A stretch of DNA of 51,935 nt from Deltaproteobacteria bacterium (GTDB taxonomy: Bacteria; Desulfobacterota; Syntrophia; Syntrophales; Smithellaceae), in assembly GCA_022710585.1 (NCBI GenBank), contig JAKLGV010000022.1, forward strand, positions 1-51,935, read 5' to 3'. The stretch's first letter is position 1; the number at the start of each line of letters is the position of its first letter. Positions 25,183 through 34,220 of the stretch are shown piece by piece. The position numbers and the translations under genes were made by a program. The notes beneath the pieces are model-generated. The model did not search any database. It was not told the DNA's origin and saw nothing but the letters and a program-made list of their open reading frames with translations.

Positions 25183-26244
25183 ATGATGCCTGTATCTCTT
25201 GACAATAAAGTCCGTATGATCGCGTGGGAAGTGACGCGAAGCTGCAACCTGAACTGTGTGCATTGCCGGGCGGCGTCCAGTTGCGGACCTTATCCAGGAG
25301 AACTCTCCACGGATAAGTGCCTCAAACTCGTTGATGAAATCGCCGCCACATCTTCACCGGTGATTATTTTGACCGGCGGTGAGCCGCTCCTGCGGCCGGA
25401 TATTTTTGAAATTGCTGCCTACGGAACAAGCAAGGGATTGCGAATGGTGATGGCAACCAACGGTACACTGGTTACACCGGCAGTTGCAAAGAAAATGAGA
25501 GAAAGCGGCATTCAGAGAGTCAGCATCAGTATTGACGGGAAAGACGCGCACAGTCATGACACCTTTCGGCAAGAGAAAGGCGCGTTTGATAAGGCAATGT
25601 CCGGCATTGAGATTCTTAAAAATTCCGGAATGGAATTCCAAATCAACACGACGATCACAACCAATAACCTCTCACAGATTAAAGACATTTTAAAGTTGGC
25701 CAAAGATATCGGCGCGGCCGCGCATCATATATTCTTACTGGTCCCCACAGGCCGCGGGAAAGATCTTGCCGCGCAGGCCATAACCGCCGCCGATTATGAA
25801 GAGACCCTGATGTGGTTTCATCAGGAAAGCATGAACTGTGAAATCCAGCTCAAGGCCACCTGCGCCCCACATTATTTCCGCATCATGCATCAGAACAAAC
25901 CCAAAAGCGAAAAGCTGGCTAAGAAACCGGGAGGTCACTTTCACGAATCGACCAGAGGGTGTCTGGGCGGCATCACGTTTTGTTTTATTTCCCATGTCGG
26001 GCAGGTTCAACCCTGCGGCTATCTGGAACTGAATTGCGGCAATGTAAAGAAAAAGAGTTTTTCCGATATCTGGGATAACTCGGAGGTATTCCGCAACCTG
26101 CGCGACTACAGTAAATATGAAGGCAAATGCGGCCGCTGCGAGTTTATCAAAGTTTGCGGCGGATGCCGGGCACGTGCTTATGAGGCAACGGGGGATTATC
26201 TGGCGGAGGAGCCGCTGTGCTTATACCAACCCAAAGCAAAATAG
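25183..26244 (+). CDS. ahbD: Radical SAM heme synthase AhbD
   Basis: 353 residues. Radical SAM cluster CNLNCVHC (Cys21, 25, 28), GGEP motif, and a SPASM auxiliary-cluster set in the C-terminus (CGYLELNCG, CGRCEFIKVCGGCRARAYEATGD, final LCLYQP). AhbD decarboxylates the two propionates of Fe-coproporphyrin III to vinyls, giving heme b. It lies nine bases after hemB and three bases before the decarboxylase-subunit gene. Confidence 0.92.
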   Translation: MMPVSLDNKVRMIAWEVTRSCNLNCVHCRAASSCGPYPGELSTDKCLKLVDEIAATSSPVIILTGGEPLLRPDIFEIAAYGTSKGLRMVMATNGTLVTPAVAKKMRESGIQRVSISIDGKDAHSHDTFRQEKGAFDKAMSGIEILKNSGMEFQINTTITTNNLSQIKDILKLAKDIGAAAHHIFLLVPTGRGKDLAAQAITAADYEETLMWFHQESMNCEIQLKATCAPHYFRIMHQNKPKSEKLAKKPGGHFHESTRGCLGGITFCFISHVGQVQPCGYLELNCGNVKKKSFSDIWDNSEVFRNLRDYSKYEGKCGRCEFIKVCGGCRARAYEATGDYLAEEPLCLYQPKAK

Positions 26245-26247
26245 ATT

Positions 26248-26694
26248 ATGGATGAAATCGATAAGAAAATATTAAACATTTTACAGAAAGAATTCCCGCT
26301 GGAAGAGCAGCCTTTTTTAATTGTGGGTCAGCGGTGCGGCATCAGCGAGGATGAAACAATCCGCCGGGTCAAGCGGATGAAAAAAGAAGGAATTATCCGC
26401 CGCATCGGCGCAGTGTTTGAGGGCAAAAAACTCGGGCGTGTCAGCACACTCTGCGCGGCGCGCGTGCCGGAAGACAAAATAGACAGCTTCGTAAAAATCG
26501 TCAATGCCAGCAAGAATGTCACCCATAACTACCAGCGCAATCACGAATACAATATCTGGTTTACAGTCAGCGCCGCAAATGCTAAAGAACTGGAGAAATT
26601 CCTCAAAGATGTCAAGGCGCAAACCGGCATAACGGATATTCTGGATATGCGCGCGGTGAGAACCTTTAAAATAAACGCATCATTCGATTTATAA
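26248..26694 (+). CDS. ahbA/B: Siroheme decarboxylase subunit (AhbA/AhbB, Lrp/AsnC fold)
   Basis: 148 residues. N-terminal winged helix like Lrp (MDEIDKKILNILQKEFP, RRVKRMKKEGIIRRIGAVF) and a C-terminal RAM-like domain with the heme-binding HNYQRNHEYNIWFTV segment typical of siroheme decarboxylases. It removes two acetate carboxylates of siroheme to give 12,18-didecarboxysiroheme. AhbA and AhbB are usually neighbours and form a heterodimer; only one is here, and I cannot say which. It is the last heme gene; 97 bases separate it from the Yip1 gene. Confidence 0.88.
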   Translation: MDEIDKKILNILQKEFPLEEQPFLIVGQRCGISEDETIRRVKRMKKEGIIRRIGAVFEGKKLGRVSTLCAARVPEDKIDSFVKIVNASKNVTHNYQRNHEYNIWFTVSAANAKELEKFLKDVKAQTGITDILDMRAVRTFKINASFDL

Positions 26695-26791
26695 AAACTG
26701 ATGGAAGCGTCTGCAGCCCTGTGACACATTGTTAATAAAAAGAGTCTTTCGTTTTTTGAACTTTTCAACATTCAAAAAGGAGGAGGAAAGG

Positions 26792-27532
26792 ATGAACCTG
26801 AAGGATATTAACTTCGCAGCTATGCCACAGACAGCGGTGAACATCGTCACAAAACCAACGGAATTTTTTCAGGGCATGCCGAAAACAGGCGGATTTCTGG
26901 AGCCGCTTGTTTTTGCTGTCATTATGGGTTTTATCGGCGGCATTATTCAGGCGTTATTAAATGTTATCGGATTTGGACCGGCTGCGGGTTACGGCGGATC
27001 GATGATGGCCAGCTTTGGCATCATCATTTTCATGCCGATCTTTATCGCCATCGGCAGTTTCATCGGCGGCGCCATTCTTTTTGTGATCTGGAAGCTGATG
27101 GGCTCACAGGGTAATTATGAAACAGCCTATCGCTGTGGCGCTTATCTGTCCGCACTGGCTCCGATTACATCCGTCATCGGAGCGGTGCCCTACCTGGGCG
27201 GCATGGTCAGCATGGCCATTTACGTATTTTATCTGGTGATTGCCAGTGTGAACGTTCATAATCTTCCGGCGCAAAATTCCTGGCTGGTATTCGGCATCAT
27301 CGGCGCAATCCTTGCAATCATCGGTGTTTCCGGAGAATACAAGGCAAGACATATGTCATCCGAAATGGAAAAGTGGCTGCGCGCTGGAGAAGAAGTGCGC
27401 AAAGAATACCAGGACCAGACAAAAGATATGCAGAAGTCCGCTGACGAGATGCGCGAGCAGACCGAAGAAATGGCCAGACAATTACGCGAACAGGCTGAAG
27501 AAATGAAAAGACAGGCAGAGAGAAATCGATAA
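26792..27532 (+). CDS. Yip1-family membrane protein with a charged C-terminal helix
   Basis: 246 residues from the ATG at 26792, which has AAGGAGGAGGAAAGG before it (a longer frame from 26729 is unlikely). Five hydrophobic helices (about 30-55, 65-95, 105-130, 130-155, 165-185) with a Gly-rich GGIIQALLNVIG segment are typical of bacterial Yip1/DUF1282 proteins. From about 195 onward an amphipathic Glu/Arg/Gln repeat (DEMREQTEEMARQLREQ and so on) forms a predicted coiled coil facing the cytoplasm. Function unknown. It stands between the heme operon and polA; whether it is co-transcribed is unclear. Confidence 0.8.
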   Translation: MNLKDINFAAMPQTAVNIVTKPTEFFQGMPKTGGFLEPLVFAVIMGFIGGIIQALLNVIGFGPAAGYGGSMMASFGIIIFMPIFIAIGSFIGGAILFVIWKLMGSQGNYETAYRCGAYLSALAPITSVIGAVPYLGGMVSMAIYVFYLVIASVNVHNLPAQNSWLVFGIIGAILAIIGVSGEYKARHMSSEMEKWLRAGEEVRKEYQDQTKDMQKSADEMREQTEEMARQLREQAEEMKRQAERNR

Positions 27533-27613
27533 AGTTCTCCGCCCGGTAAAGCCCGCGGGTTGATTTTGAAACATCAAATATTTTCATCATAAAGAAAAAG
27601 CTTTCAGGAATGT

Positions 27614-30271
27614 ATGAGCGAACAAAATAAAAGACCTCTGCTGGCGCTGGTGGACGGCAGCAATTATATTTATCGCGCCTTTTACGGATTGCCTCCACTG
27701 ACCAATTCCAAAGGCTTCCCCACCAACGCGATTTACGGCTTTACCAACATGCTGATGAAGCTCAGGCGCGATCTCAAGCCGGATTATATTGTAGTGACGT
27801 TTGATCTCAAAGGGCCGACCACGCGCCACGAAGAATTCGAGAATTATAAAGCCACACGCAAACCCATGCCGGACGATCTTATCCCGCAAGTGCCTTTCAT
27901 CAAGGAAATCGTGCGCGGATTTTCCATCTCCATTCTTGAAAAACAGGGTGTCGAAGCCGATGACATTATCGGGACACTCACGGTCCAGGCAAATCAAAAA
28001 GGCTGGCAAACGGCCATTATTTCCGGTGACAAGGATTTGATGCAACTGGTGGATGACCATGTAACGATGATCGACACGATGAAAGAGAAGACCTACGATG
28101 CCACGGCCGTGAAAGAAAAATTCGGCGTCGGTCCGGATAAGGTGGTGGAGATTCTGGGACTGATGGGCGATACATCCGATAATATTCCCGGCGTTCCCGG
28201 CATCGGCCCCAAAACAGCGCAGCGTTTGATTGAAGAATACGGCTCCGTCGAAGAGGTCATTAAAAATGCCGAACATTTAAAAAATGTCAAACTGCGCGAT
28301 AGTTTTCGTCAGTATGCCGAACAGGCAAGACTCAGCCGACAACTGGCCAACATCAGAAAAGACATTGACCTTGATTTTGATCTGCAGGAAGCGGTGGTCA
28401 AAGCACCGGATCAGGAAGCGCTGACCGGGCTTTTCAGCGAATTTGAATTCTCCTCGCTCTTACAGGAAATCAGACAGGACAAGGCAAAGCCGGTCAGAGA
28501 ATACCAGCGTATCAGTACATCGAAGGTACTCGATGATCTTGTTGTCCTTTTCAAAAAAGGCAATGAAATCGCTCTGGAAGTCATTTTCGAAAAAAGTCCC
28601 TCAACAGATTTAATCGGCATCGCGCTGAGCAACGGCAAGGAGACTTTTTATATTCCCGTCGGTCATTCCGGTATGGCGGATCAGCTACCGGCAAAAGAAG
28701 TTTTCAAAGCGCTGACGCCAGTCTTGAGCGATATGGATATCAAAAAATATGTCTATGATCTGAAGACAACGCTGGTGATTCTGGATGGCCTGGCCATCCG
28801 GGCCGCCGATGATTTGCAGTTGGCCGCGTATCTTCTCAATCCGGCAAAAAGCTCTTACCATCTCGATGAAGTCGCCTGGGAATACCTGCATGAACGCGTT
28901 TCCGCACCCGGTGACGTTTCCGGAGGCAAAGGAAAAAATTACACGCTGGTTTCCGTTCCTGTCGACAAAATGACCGCTTACGCTGGTCAGCGTGCTGACG
29001 CGCTTTACAAGCTCGCTCCGGTATTGACGGATCAGTTACAAAATACGGACGCTATGGATCTATACAGCAAAGTGGAGATGCCGCTTTTGCATGTTCTGGT
29101 CGATATGGAAAAGAAAGGCGTGCTGATTGACAACACTCTGCTCAAACAGATGTCGACGGATCTGGGGCAATTGTTGTCGTTGTCCGAAGAAAAAATTCAC
29201 CGTTTGGCCGGAGAAAAATTTAATATCAATTCGCCCAAGCAACTTCAGAACATTTTATTTGAAAAACTCAAGCTCCCCGCAGGCAAAAAAACTAAAGAAG
29301 GCTACTCCACTGACGTAGACGTGCTGACCAACCTCGCCCGGAGTCATGAACTGCCCGCGGAGATTCTGGCTTATCGCTCTCTGGCCAAGCTCAAATCCAC
29401 GTATGTGGATGCCCTGCCCGCTTTGATCAATCCGCGAACCGGCAGAATCCACACCTCCTACAATCAGACCGTGACGGCGACCGGCAGACTTTCCAGCTCC
29501 AATCCCAACTTGCAGAATATTCCCATCCGGACGCTGGAAGGTAAACGAATCCGTCAGGCTTTCATCGCCGATCCGGACTGTTATTTGATCTCGGCTGACT
29601 ATTCGCAGATCGAGCTGCGCGTTCTGGCGCATTTATCGGAAGATGAAACACTGATCAGCGCCTTCGCTTCCAATGAAGATATCCACAGCAGAACCGCCTC
29701 AGATGTGTTTGGCGTTTTTCCTCAAATGGTGAATGCCGATATGCGCCGGCAGGCCAAAGTAATCAATTTCGGCATTCTCTATGGCATGAGCGCCTTCGGT
29801 CTGGCCAAAGAACTGGGCGTTTCCATGAAAACCGCTCAGGAATATATCGATGGATATTTTAATCGGTATAAAAAGGTCCGCATTTATCTGGATGGAATTT
29901 TGGAAGGTGCTCATCGCGACGGTTATGTCTGCACGCTGCTCAACCGCCGCCGCTACCTGCCGGAGCTAAAAAGCAAGATTCCTTCCGTGCGCCAGTTTGC
30001 CGAACGCATGGCGGTTAACACGCCCATTCAGGGGACGGCTGCCGACCTGATTAAAGTGGCCATGGTCAATATCGTAAATTTATTTTTAAAGAAAAAAATG
30101 GCCGCCCGTCTGATCATGCAGGTGCACGATGAACTGGTTGTCGAAGCCCCGGCCGGGGAAAAAGAAGACGTTATACAACTGGTCAGAGAAGAAATGGAAG
30201 AAGTCATCGAACTGAAAGTCCCGCTCAAAGTTGAAATCGCCTCCGGCAAAAACTGGGACGAAGCCCACTGA
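27614..30271 (+). CDS. polA: DNA polymerase I, with a degenerate proofreading domain
   Basis: 885 residues. The 5'-3' exonuclease domain spans 1-290 (DGSNYIYRAFYG, GVEADDIIG, SGDKDLMQL, GDTSDNIPGVPGIGPKTA). The 3'-5' exonuclease-like domain (about 300-480) has lost catalytic acids: the DTE motif reads LEVI (residues 321-324), the second-motif Asp is Thr386, and the YxxxD motif reads YAGQR. Polymerase motifs are intact: A DYSQIELR, B RRQAKVINFGILYG, C MQVHDELVVE. It fills gaps and removes RNA primers in replication and repair. Probably transcribed alone; ATG after AGGAATGT. Confidence 0.97.
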   Translation: MSEQNKRPLLALVDGSNYIYRAFYGLPPLTNSKGFPTNAIYGFTNMLMKLRRDLKPDYIVVTFDLKGPTTRHEEFENYKATRKPMPDDLIPQVPFIKEIVRGFSISILEKQGVEADDIIGTLTVQANQKGWQTAIISGDKDLMQLVDDHVTMIDTMKEKTYDATAVKEKFGVGPDKVVEILGLMGDTSDNIPGVPGIGPKTAQRLIEEYGSVEEVIKNAEHLKNVKLRDSFRQYAEQARLSRQLANIRKDIDLDFDLQEAVVKAPDQEALTGLFSEFEFSSLLQEIRQDKAKPVREYQRISTSKVLDDLVVLFKKGNEIALEVIFEKSPSTDLIGIALSNGKETFYIPVGHSGMADQLPAKEVFKALTPVLSDMDIKKYVYDLKTTLVILDGLAIRAADDLQLAAYLLNPAKSSYHLDEVAWEYLHERVSAPGDVSGGKGKNYTLVSVPVDKMTAYAGQRADALYKLAPVLTDQLQNTDAMDLYSKVEMPLLHVLVDMEKKGVLIDNTLLKQMSTDLGQLLSLSEEKIHRLAGEKFNINSPKQLQNILFEKLKLPAGKKTKEGYSTDVDVLTNLARSHELPAEILAYRSLAKLKSTYVDALPALINPRTGRIHTSYNQTVTATGRLSSSNPNLQNIPIRTLEGKRIRQAFIADPDCYLISADYSQIELRVLAHLSEDETLISAFASNEDIHSRTASDVFGVFPQMVNADMRRQAKVINFGILYGMSAFGLAKELGVSMKTAQEYIDGYFNRYKKVRIYLDGILEGAHRDGYVCTLLNRRRYLPELKSKIPSVRQFAERMAVNTPIQGTAADLIKVAMVNIVNLFLKKKMAARLIMQVHDELVVEAPAGEKEDVIQLVREEMEEVIELKVPLKVEIASGKNWDEAH

Positions 30272-30385
30272 ATCAACTTTCCCTAAACCTTTCATTTTCC
30301 GATCAATAATCTACATAATTCTGAAAGCGATGTTATGACAAAATTCGTTTGAATTTCCAGCACGTTTGAAATGTATGAAAATCTC

Positions 30386-30414
30386 TTGACAGAATGATTT
30401 TGCGGATGTATCAT
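30386..30414 (+). promoter_or_regulatory. Near-consensus promoter of the acyl-CoA cluster
   Basis: TTGACA (30386-30391), exactly 17 bases, TATCAT (30409-30414). It lies 133 bases before the first synthetase gene. The preceding gap after polA holds no other feature that I recognise. Confidence 0.65.
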
Positions 30415-30430
30415 CCCAGTTAACGTAAGG

Positions 30431-30450
30431 TGGTTTTAGCTTAAAAACCA
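30431..30450 (+). promoter_or_regulatory. Inverted repeat just after the predicted transcription start
   Basis: TGGTTTT-AGCTTA-AAAACCA: seven-base arms with a six-base centre, about 10-30 bases past the expected start. The position suits a repressor operator or a leader hairpin; no protein is assigned to it. Confidence 0.45.
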
Positions 30451-30546
30451 ATCGCATAGTAAAGCATTCGCTCATTTGATGTTTTCAGGAAAATGACCAT
30501 AATGCTTTGATCTAAAAGAAATAATTTTAAGAATCGGGGGTACAAA

Positions 30547-32214
30547 ATGTCCGCTTTCGTCAAAAAGACAATCGGTCAATTAGTCAAGGAGACAGCCGCA
30601 CTTTATCCGCAGAACACGGCTTTGGTTTGTCCGGATTTTGGAATCCGTAAGACCTATGCTGAATTTTATCAAACCTGCAGGCAAGTCGCCAAAGGGCTGA
30701 TGGCCATCGGTATTCAGCGGGGTGATAATGTCGCCGTCTGGACAACCAATATTCCGGAATGGACATATCTGCAGTGCGCGCTGGGTATGACCGGGGGAAT
30801 ACTCGTCACGGTCAACACCAATTATCAGAGTCACGAATTGGATTACATTCTCAGACAATCCGACGCGACGACCCTGTTTCTGATTGATTCATACCGCGGC
30901 ACCAGCTTTTACAATACGGTGCGCCAAATCGTTCCGGAATTGGATTCCTGCGCACCGGGGGTACTGATCACGAAAAACCTGCCGCTTTTAAAAAATGTGA
31001 TTTACATCGGGGGGAAAGATGTCACTCCCGGCATGTTGACGTTTTCCGCTATGATGAAAGCCGGAGAAAAAATAACCGAGGCTGAGCTGGATGAACGTAT
31101 CAACTCTCTGGCCGATGATGATGTGATCAATATGCAGTACACCTCGGGCACGACCGGATTCCCCAAAGGCGTAATGCTTACCCATCATAACATTGTCAAT
31201 AATGCCCGGATGGTGGGCGATGTCATGGGCATGACCGAAAGAGACAGTCTGCTGATTCAGGTGCCTTTCTTCCATTGCTTCGGCTGCGTGATGAGCACCC
31301 TGAACTGCATTTATCATGGTTCAACTATGGTCATCCTGGAATCTTTTGATGCACTCAAAGCGCTGCAGTTTATCGCCACCCAGCGCTGCACCGCTGTTAA
31401 TGGCGTGCCGACCATGTTTGTGACGATGCTGAATCATCCTGACTTTGAAAAATATGATATGACCTCTCTGCGTACCGGCATTATGGCCGGCGCCCCCTGC
31501 CCTGAAGAAACGATGAATCAGGTCCGCACAAAAATGCACTGCTCCGAAATCGTGATTGCCTTCGGCCAGACGGAATCCTCTCCGGTGATGACCATGACAC
31601 GGCGCGATGATCCGGTGCAGATGCGCGTGGCCACTGTGGGCAGGCTCCTGCCGGATATTGAAGGAAAAATTGTTGATCCGGAAACGGGGGCCGACCTTCC
31701 CGCGAATGTTCAGGGTGAAATCGTGACCCGCAGCGCCTGTGTGATGAAAGGATATTATAAAATGCCGGAAGCAACCGCGGAAGCCATTGACAGGGAAGCC
31801 TGGCTGCATACGGGCGATCTGGGCGAGGTGGATGAGCAGGGCTACTTCAAAGTGACCGGGCGCATCAAGGACATGATCATTCGCGGCGGTGAAAATATCT
31901 ATCCCCGCGAGCTGGAAGAATTTCTCTACAGGCATCCCAAGGTGATGAATGTTCAGGTCATCGGCATTCCCGATCAAAAATACGGAGAACAGGTCCTGGC
32001 CGCCATTCAGCTCAAAGCCGGACAGTCGGCGACCCCCGAAGAGTTTACCGACTATTGCACGGGCAAAATTGCCCGGCATAAAATTCCCAGATACTGGGAG
32101 TTTGTGGACAGCTATCCGATGACCGCCAGCGGCAAGATTCAGAAATTCAAGATGAAGGAAGCCTTTGCGAAAAAATATCAAAATGCATCATGCATAAAAG
32201 GAGAGGAAAGATGA
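30547..32214 (+). CDS. Acyl-CoA synthetase (AMP-binding family), first copy
   Basis: 555 residues. AMP-binding motif YTSGTTGFPKG with the conserved Lys, GQTESSP, the adenylation-domain TGDLGEVDEQGYFKVTGRIKDMI hinge, IRGGENIYP, and the C-terminal catalytic Lys in TASGKIQKFK. It activates a carboxylic acid to acyl-CoA with ATP to AMP. The length and motif GGENIYP fit medium/long-chain fatty acyl-CoA or aromatic acid ligases; the substrate cannot be told from sequence. The stop overlaps the start of the second synthetase (ATGA), so the two are co-translated. Confidence 0.92.
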   Translation: MSAFVKKTIGQLVKETAALYPQNTALVCPDFGIRKTYAEFYQTCRQVAKGLMAIGIQRGDNVAVWTTNIPEWTYLQCALGMTGGILVTVNTNYQSHELDYILRQSDATTLFLIDSYRGTSFYNTVRQIVPELDSCAPGVLITKNLPLLKNVIYIGGKDVTPGMLTFSAMMKAGEKITEAELDERINSLADDDVINMQYTSGTTGFPKGVMLTHHNIVNNARMVGDVMGMTERDSLLIQVPFFHCFGCVMSTLNCIYHGSTMVILESFDALKALQFIATQRCTAVNGVPTMFVTMLNHPDFEKYDMTSLRTGIMAGAPCPEETMNQVRTKMHCSEIVIAFGQTESSPVMTMTRRDDPVQMRVATVGRLLPDIEGKIVDPETGADLPANVQGEIVTRSACVMKGYYKMPEATAEAIDREAWLHTGDLGEVDEQGYFKVTGRIKDMIIRGGENIYPRELEEFLYRHPKVMNVQVIGIPDQKYGEQVLAAIQLKAGQSATPEEFTDYCTGKIARHKIPRYWEFVDSYPMTASGKIQKFKMKEAFAKKYQNASCIKGEER

Positions 32215-33761
32215 GCAACATAATCAATCGGGATACGATCGGTGATATGGCCCGCCGGGCCGCCACCAAATACGGTGACAAAACCGCCATTATTTTCCGC
32301 GATGTCACGCTGTCGTTTTATGACCTGGAGCGCGAGGCCAGGCGGTTCGCCAACCTGATGACGCGCTACGGAATCCAGAAGGGCGACCGGGTAGCCGTCT
32401 ATGCCTATAACTCACACTACTACCCCATCAGCATGATGGGCCTGGCCAAAATCGGCGCCATTCAGGTTCCCATCAACTACATGCTCAATGTCGAAGAAAT
32501 CGCTTTTATCATCGGCCATTCCGGATCCAGAATGTTTATTGTCGAAGACTCCCTCTATCCAATGATAGCCGGCTGCAGAGATAAGTTTTCCTCCGTCGAG
32601 AAATGGGGCTTCATTCCTCTGGAAAACCATGACCTTCCGGAAGGTTTTTTCAACGTCATTACTGAAACAGCTAAAATGCCCTATGACGAGCCGCAGGTGG
32701 AAGTCAGCGCGGAAGATATTGTGCAGATTCCCTACACCAGCGGAACAGAAGCAAAACCGAAGGGGGCCATGCTCTCGCACCGGGCACTGATGTCACAATA
32801 CCACAGCTGCATCTTTGACGGTCAGTATGAGACGGACGACGTCAGTCTGCATGCCCTGCCCCTCTTTCATTGCGCGCAGCTCCACTGCTTTCTGATGCCC
32901 TACCTGTATATCGGCGCCACCAATGTGATTATGCACAAGGCGGATCCCGCCGAGATGATCCGGCTGATTGAGAAGTATCAGATCACGCACATGTTCGCGC
33001 CGCCGACCGTCTGGATCGGCATTCTGAACCACCCGAGATTCAAAAACTATAATCACGCGAGCCTCAGGAAGGCGGCCTATGGTGCCAGCATCATGCCGGT
33101 GGAAATCATCAAACAACTGTCGGTCGCTTTTCACGGTTTGAAGCTCTGGAATTACTACGGCCAGACCGAAATGGGACCGGTGGCAACCATTCTGAAACCG
33201 GAGGATCAGCTTCTGAAACCGGGCTCGGCGGGAAAACCGGTTTTGAATGTAGAGACAAGACTGATGGATGACGACGGCAAATTCGTTCCCGTGGGCGACG
33301 TAGGCGAAATCGTCCACCGCTCGGGACATGTGATGACCGGTTATCTGAACGATCCGGAAAAGACCGGAGAAGCTTTTCAGTTTGGCTGGTTCCACAGCGG
33401 TGATCTGGGGCGCTTCGACAGCGATGGTTACCTCTACGTGGTCGATCGCAAAAAAGATATGATTAAAACGGGCGGAGAAAACGTGGCGTCGCGCGAAGTC
33501 GAGGAAGTGCTTTATCAGTATCCGGGCATCGAAGAGGTGGCGGTGATCGGCCTGCCCGATCCCAAGTGGATCGAAATTGTGGCGGTTGTGGCCGTACCGA
33601 AAAAAGACGCGACACTCAGTGAAAAGGACATCATCGCCCACTGCAAACAGCACCTGGCCGGTTTCAAATGCCCCAAGAAAGTTTTTATCGTCGATAAACT
33701 GCCGAAGAATCCGTCAGGGAAAATATTAAAACGGGAACTCAAGGCGCAGCTCAACGGATAA
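32211..33761 (+). CDS. Acyl-CoA synthetase (AMP-binding family), second copy
   Basis: 516 residues from the ATG at 32211 (GGAGAGG upstream); a longer frame from 32190 is not needed. AMP-binding motif YTSGTEAKPKGAMLSH, YYGQTEMGP, TGYLNDPEKT, SGDLGRFDSDGYLYVVDRKKDMIK, GGENVASREVEE and C-terminal PSGKILKREL. It is clearly a paralogue of the preceding gene but not a recent copy (different loop residues). Substrate unknown. Followed after 21 bases by a MerR-type regulator. Confidence 0.92.
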   Translation: MSNIINRDTIGDMARRAATKYGDKTAIIFRDVTLSFYDLEREARRFANLMTRYGIQKGDRVAVYAYNSHYYPISMMGLAKIGAIQVPINYMLNVEEIAFIIGHSGSRMFIVEDSLYPMIAGCRDKFSSVEKWGFIPLENHDLPEGFFNVITETAKMPYDEPQVEVSAEDIVQIPYTSGTEAKPKGAMLSHRALMSQYHSCIFDGQYETDDVSLHALPLFHCAQLHCFLMPYLYIGATNVIMHKADPAEMIRLIEKYQITHMFAPPTVWIGILNHPRFKNYNHASLRKAAYGASIMPVEIIKQLSVAFHGLKLWNYYGQTEMGPVATILKPEDQLLKPGSAGKPVLNVETRLMDDDGKFVPVGDVGEIVHRSGHVMTGYLNDPEKTGEAFQFGWFHSGDLGRFDSDGYLYVVDRKKDMIKTGGENVASREVEEVLYQYPGIEEVAVIGLPDPKWIEIVAVVAVPKKDATLSEKDIIAHCKQHLAGFKCPKKVFIVDKLPKNPSGKILKRELKAQLNG

Positions 33762-33782
33762 CACGGACAGGAGTGCTCACGT

Positions 33783-34172
33783 ATGGAAGAAACAAAAGAA
33801 ACTTTTACCTCCATTGGAGACATCGCCCGAAAACTGGATATGAGCCAGCGCACGATCCGCTATTATGAAGAAATCGGCCTGCTCAACTCCATCAAACGGG
33901 TTGAAGGCGGACGCCGGATTTATACCGACGCGGATTTGCGGCGTTTGAAATTAATCAAACGTCTGAAGATTATGGGCATGACCCTGTCGGAAATGCAGGA
34001 GCTGGAAGCGATGTGGACCATCGAAAAATCAAACGACAAGGTGCTCAGGCGTCTGATGGAGATTTTAAATAGTCAGCTCTCCCGGCTCGATGACCGCATC
34101 GCGGATCTGAACATTCTGCGCAATGAGATTCTGGAATATCAAAACCGGATTAAATCCAAGATCGGTAAGTGA
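33783..34172 (+). CDS. MerR-family transcriptional regulator
   Basis: 129 residues. The N-terminal winged helix-turn-helix has the MerR signature IGDIARKLDMSQRTIRYYEEIGLLNSIKRVEGGRRIY, followed by a coiled-coil dimer helix (about 85-125). There is no cysteine-rich metal-binding loop, so it is not a heavy-metal sensor; MerR proteins beside fatty-acid genes are known as regulators of acyl-CoA metabolism. Its position inside the acyl-CoA cluster suggests control of the upstream promoter; inference only. Confidence 0.9.
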   Translation: MEETKETFTSIGDIARKLDMSQRTIRYYEEIGLLNSIKRVEGGRRIYTDADLRRLKLIKRLKIMGMTLSEMQELEAMWTIEKSNDKVLRRLMEILNSQLSRLDDRIADLNILRNEILEYQNRIKSKIGK

Positions 34173-34220
34173 TTCGCGCAGATATTAAAGTGCATAGTCG
34201 GAAAGGATGTATAAAATAAA

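Noticed and set aside
32190..32210. Longer N-terminus for the second acyl-CoA synthetase
   Set aside because: GGAGAGG precedes the ATG at 32211, and family members begin near this residue.
31321..33653. Long minus-strand frames under both acyl-CoA synthetases
   Set aside because: Antisense shadows of well-supported genes with all expected motifs on the plus strand.
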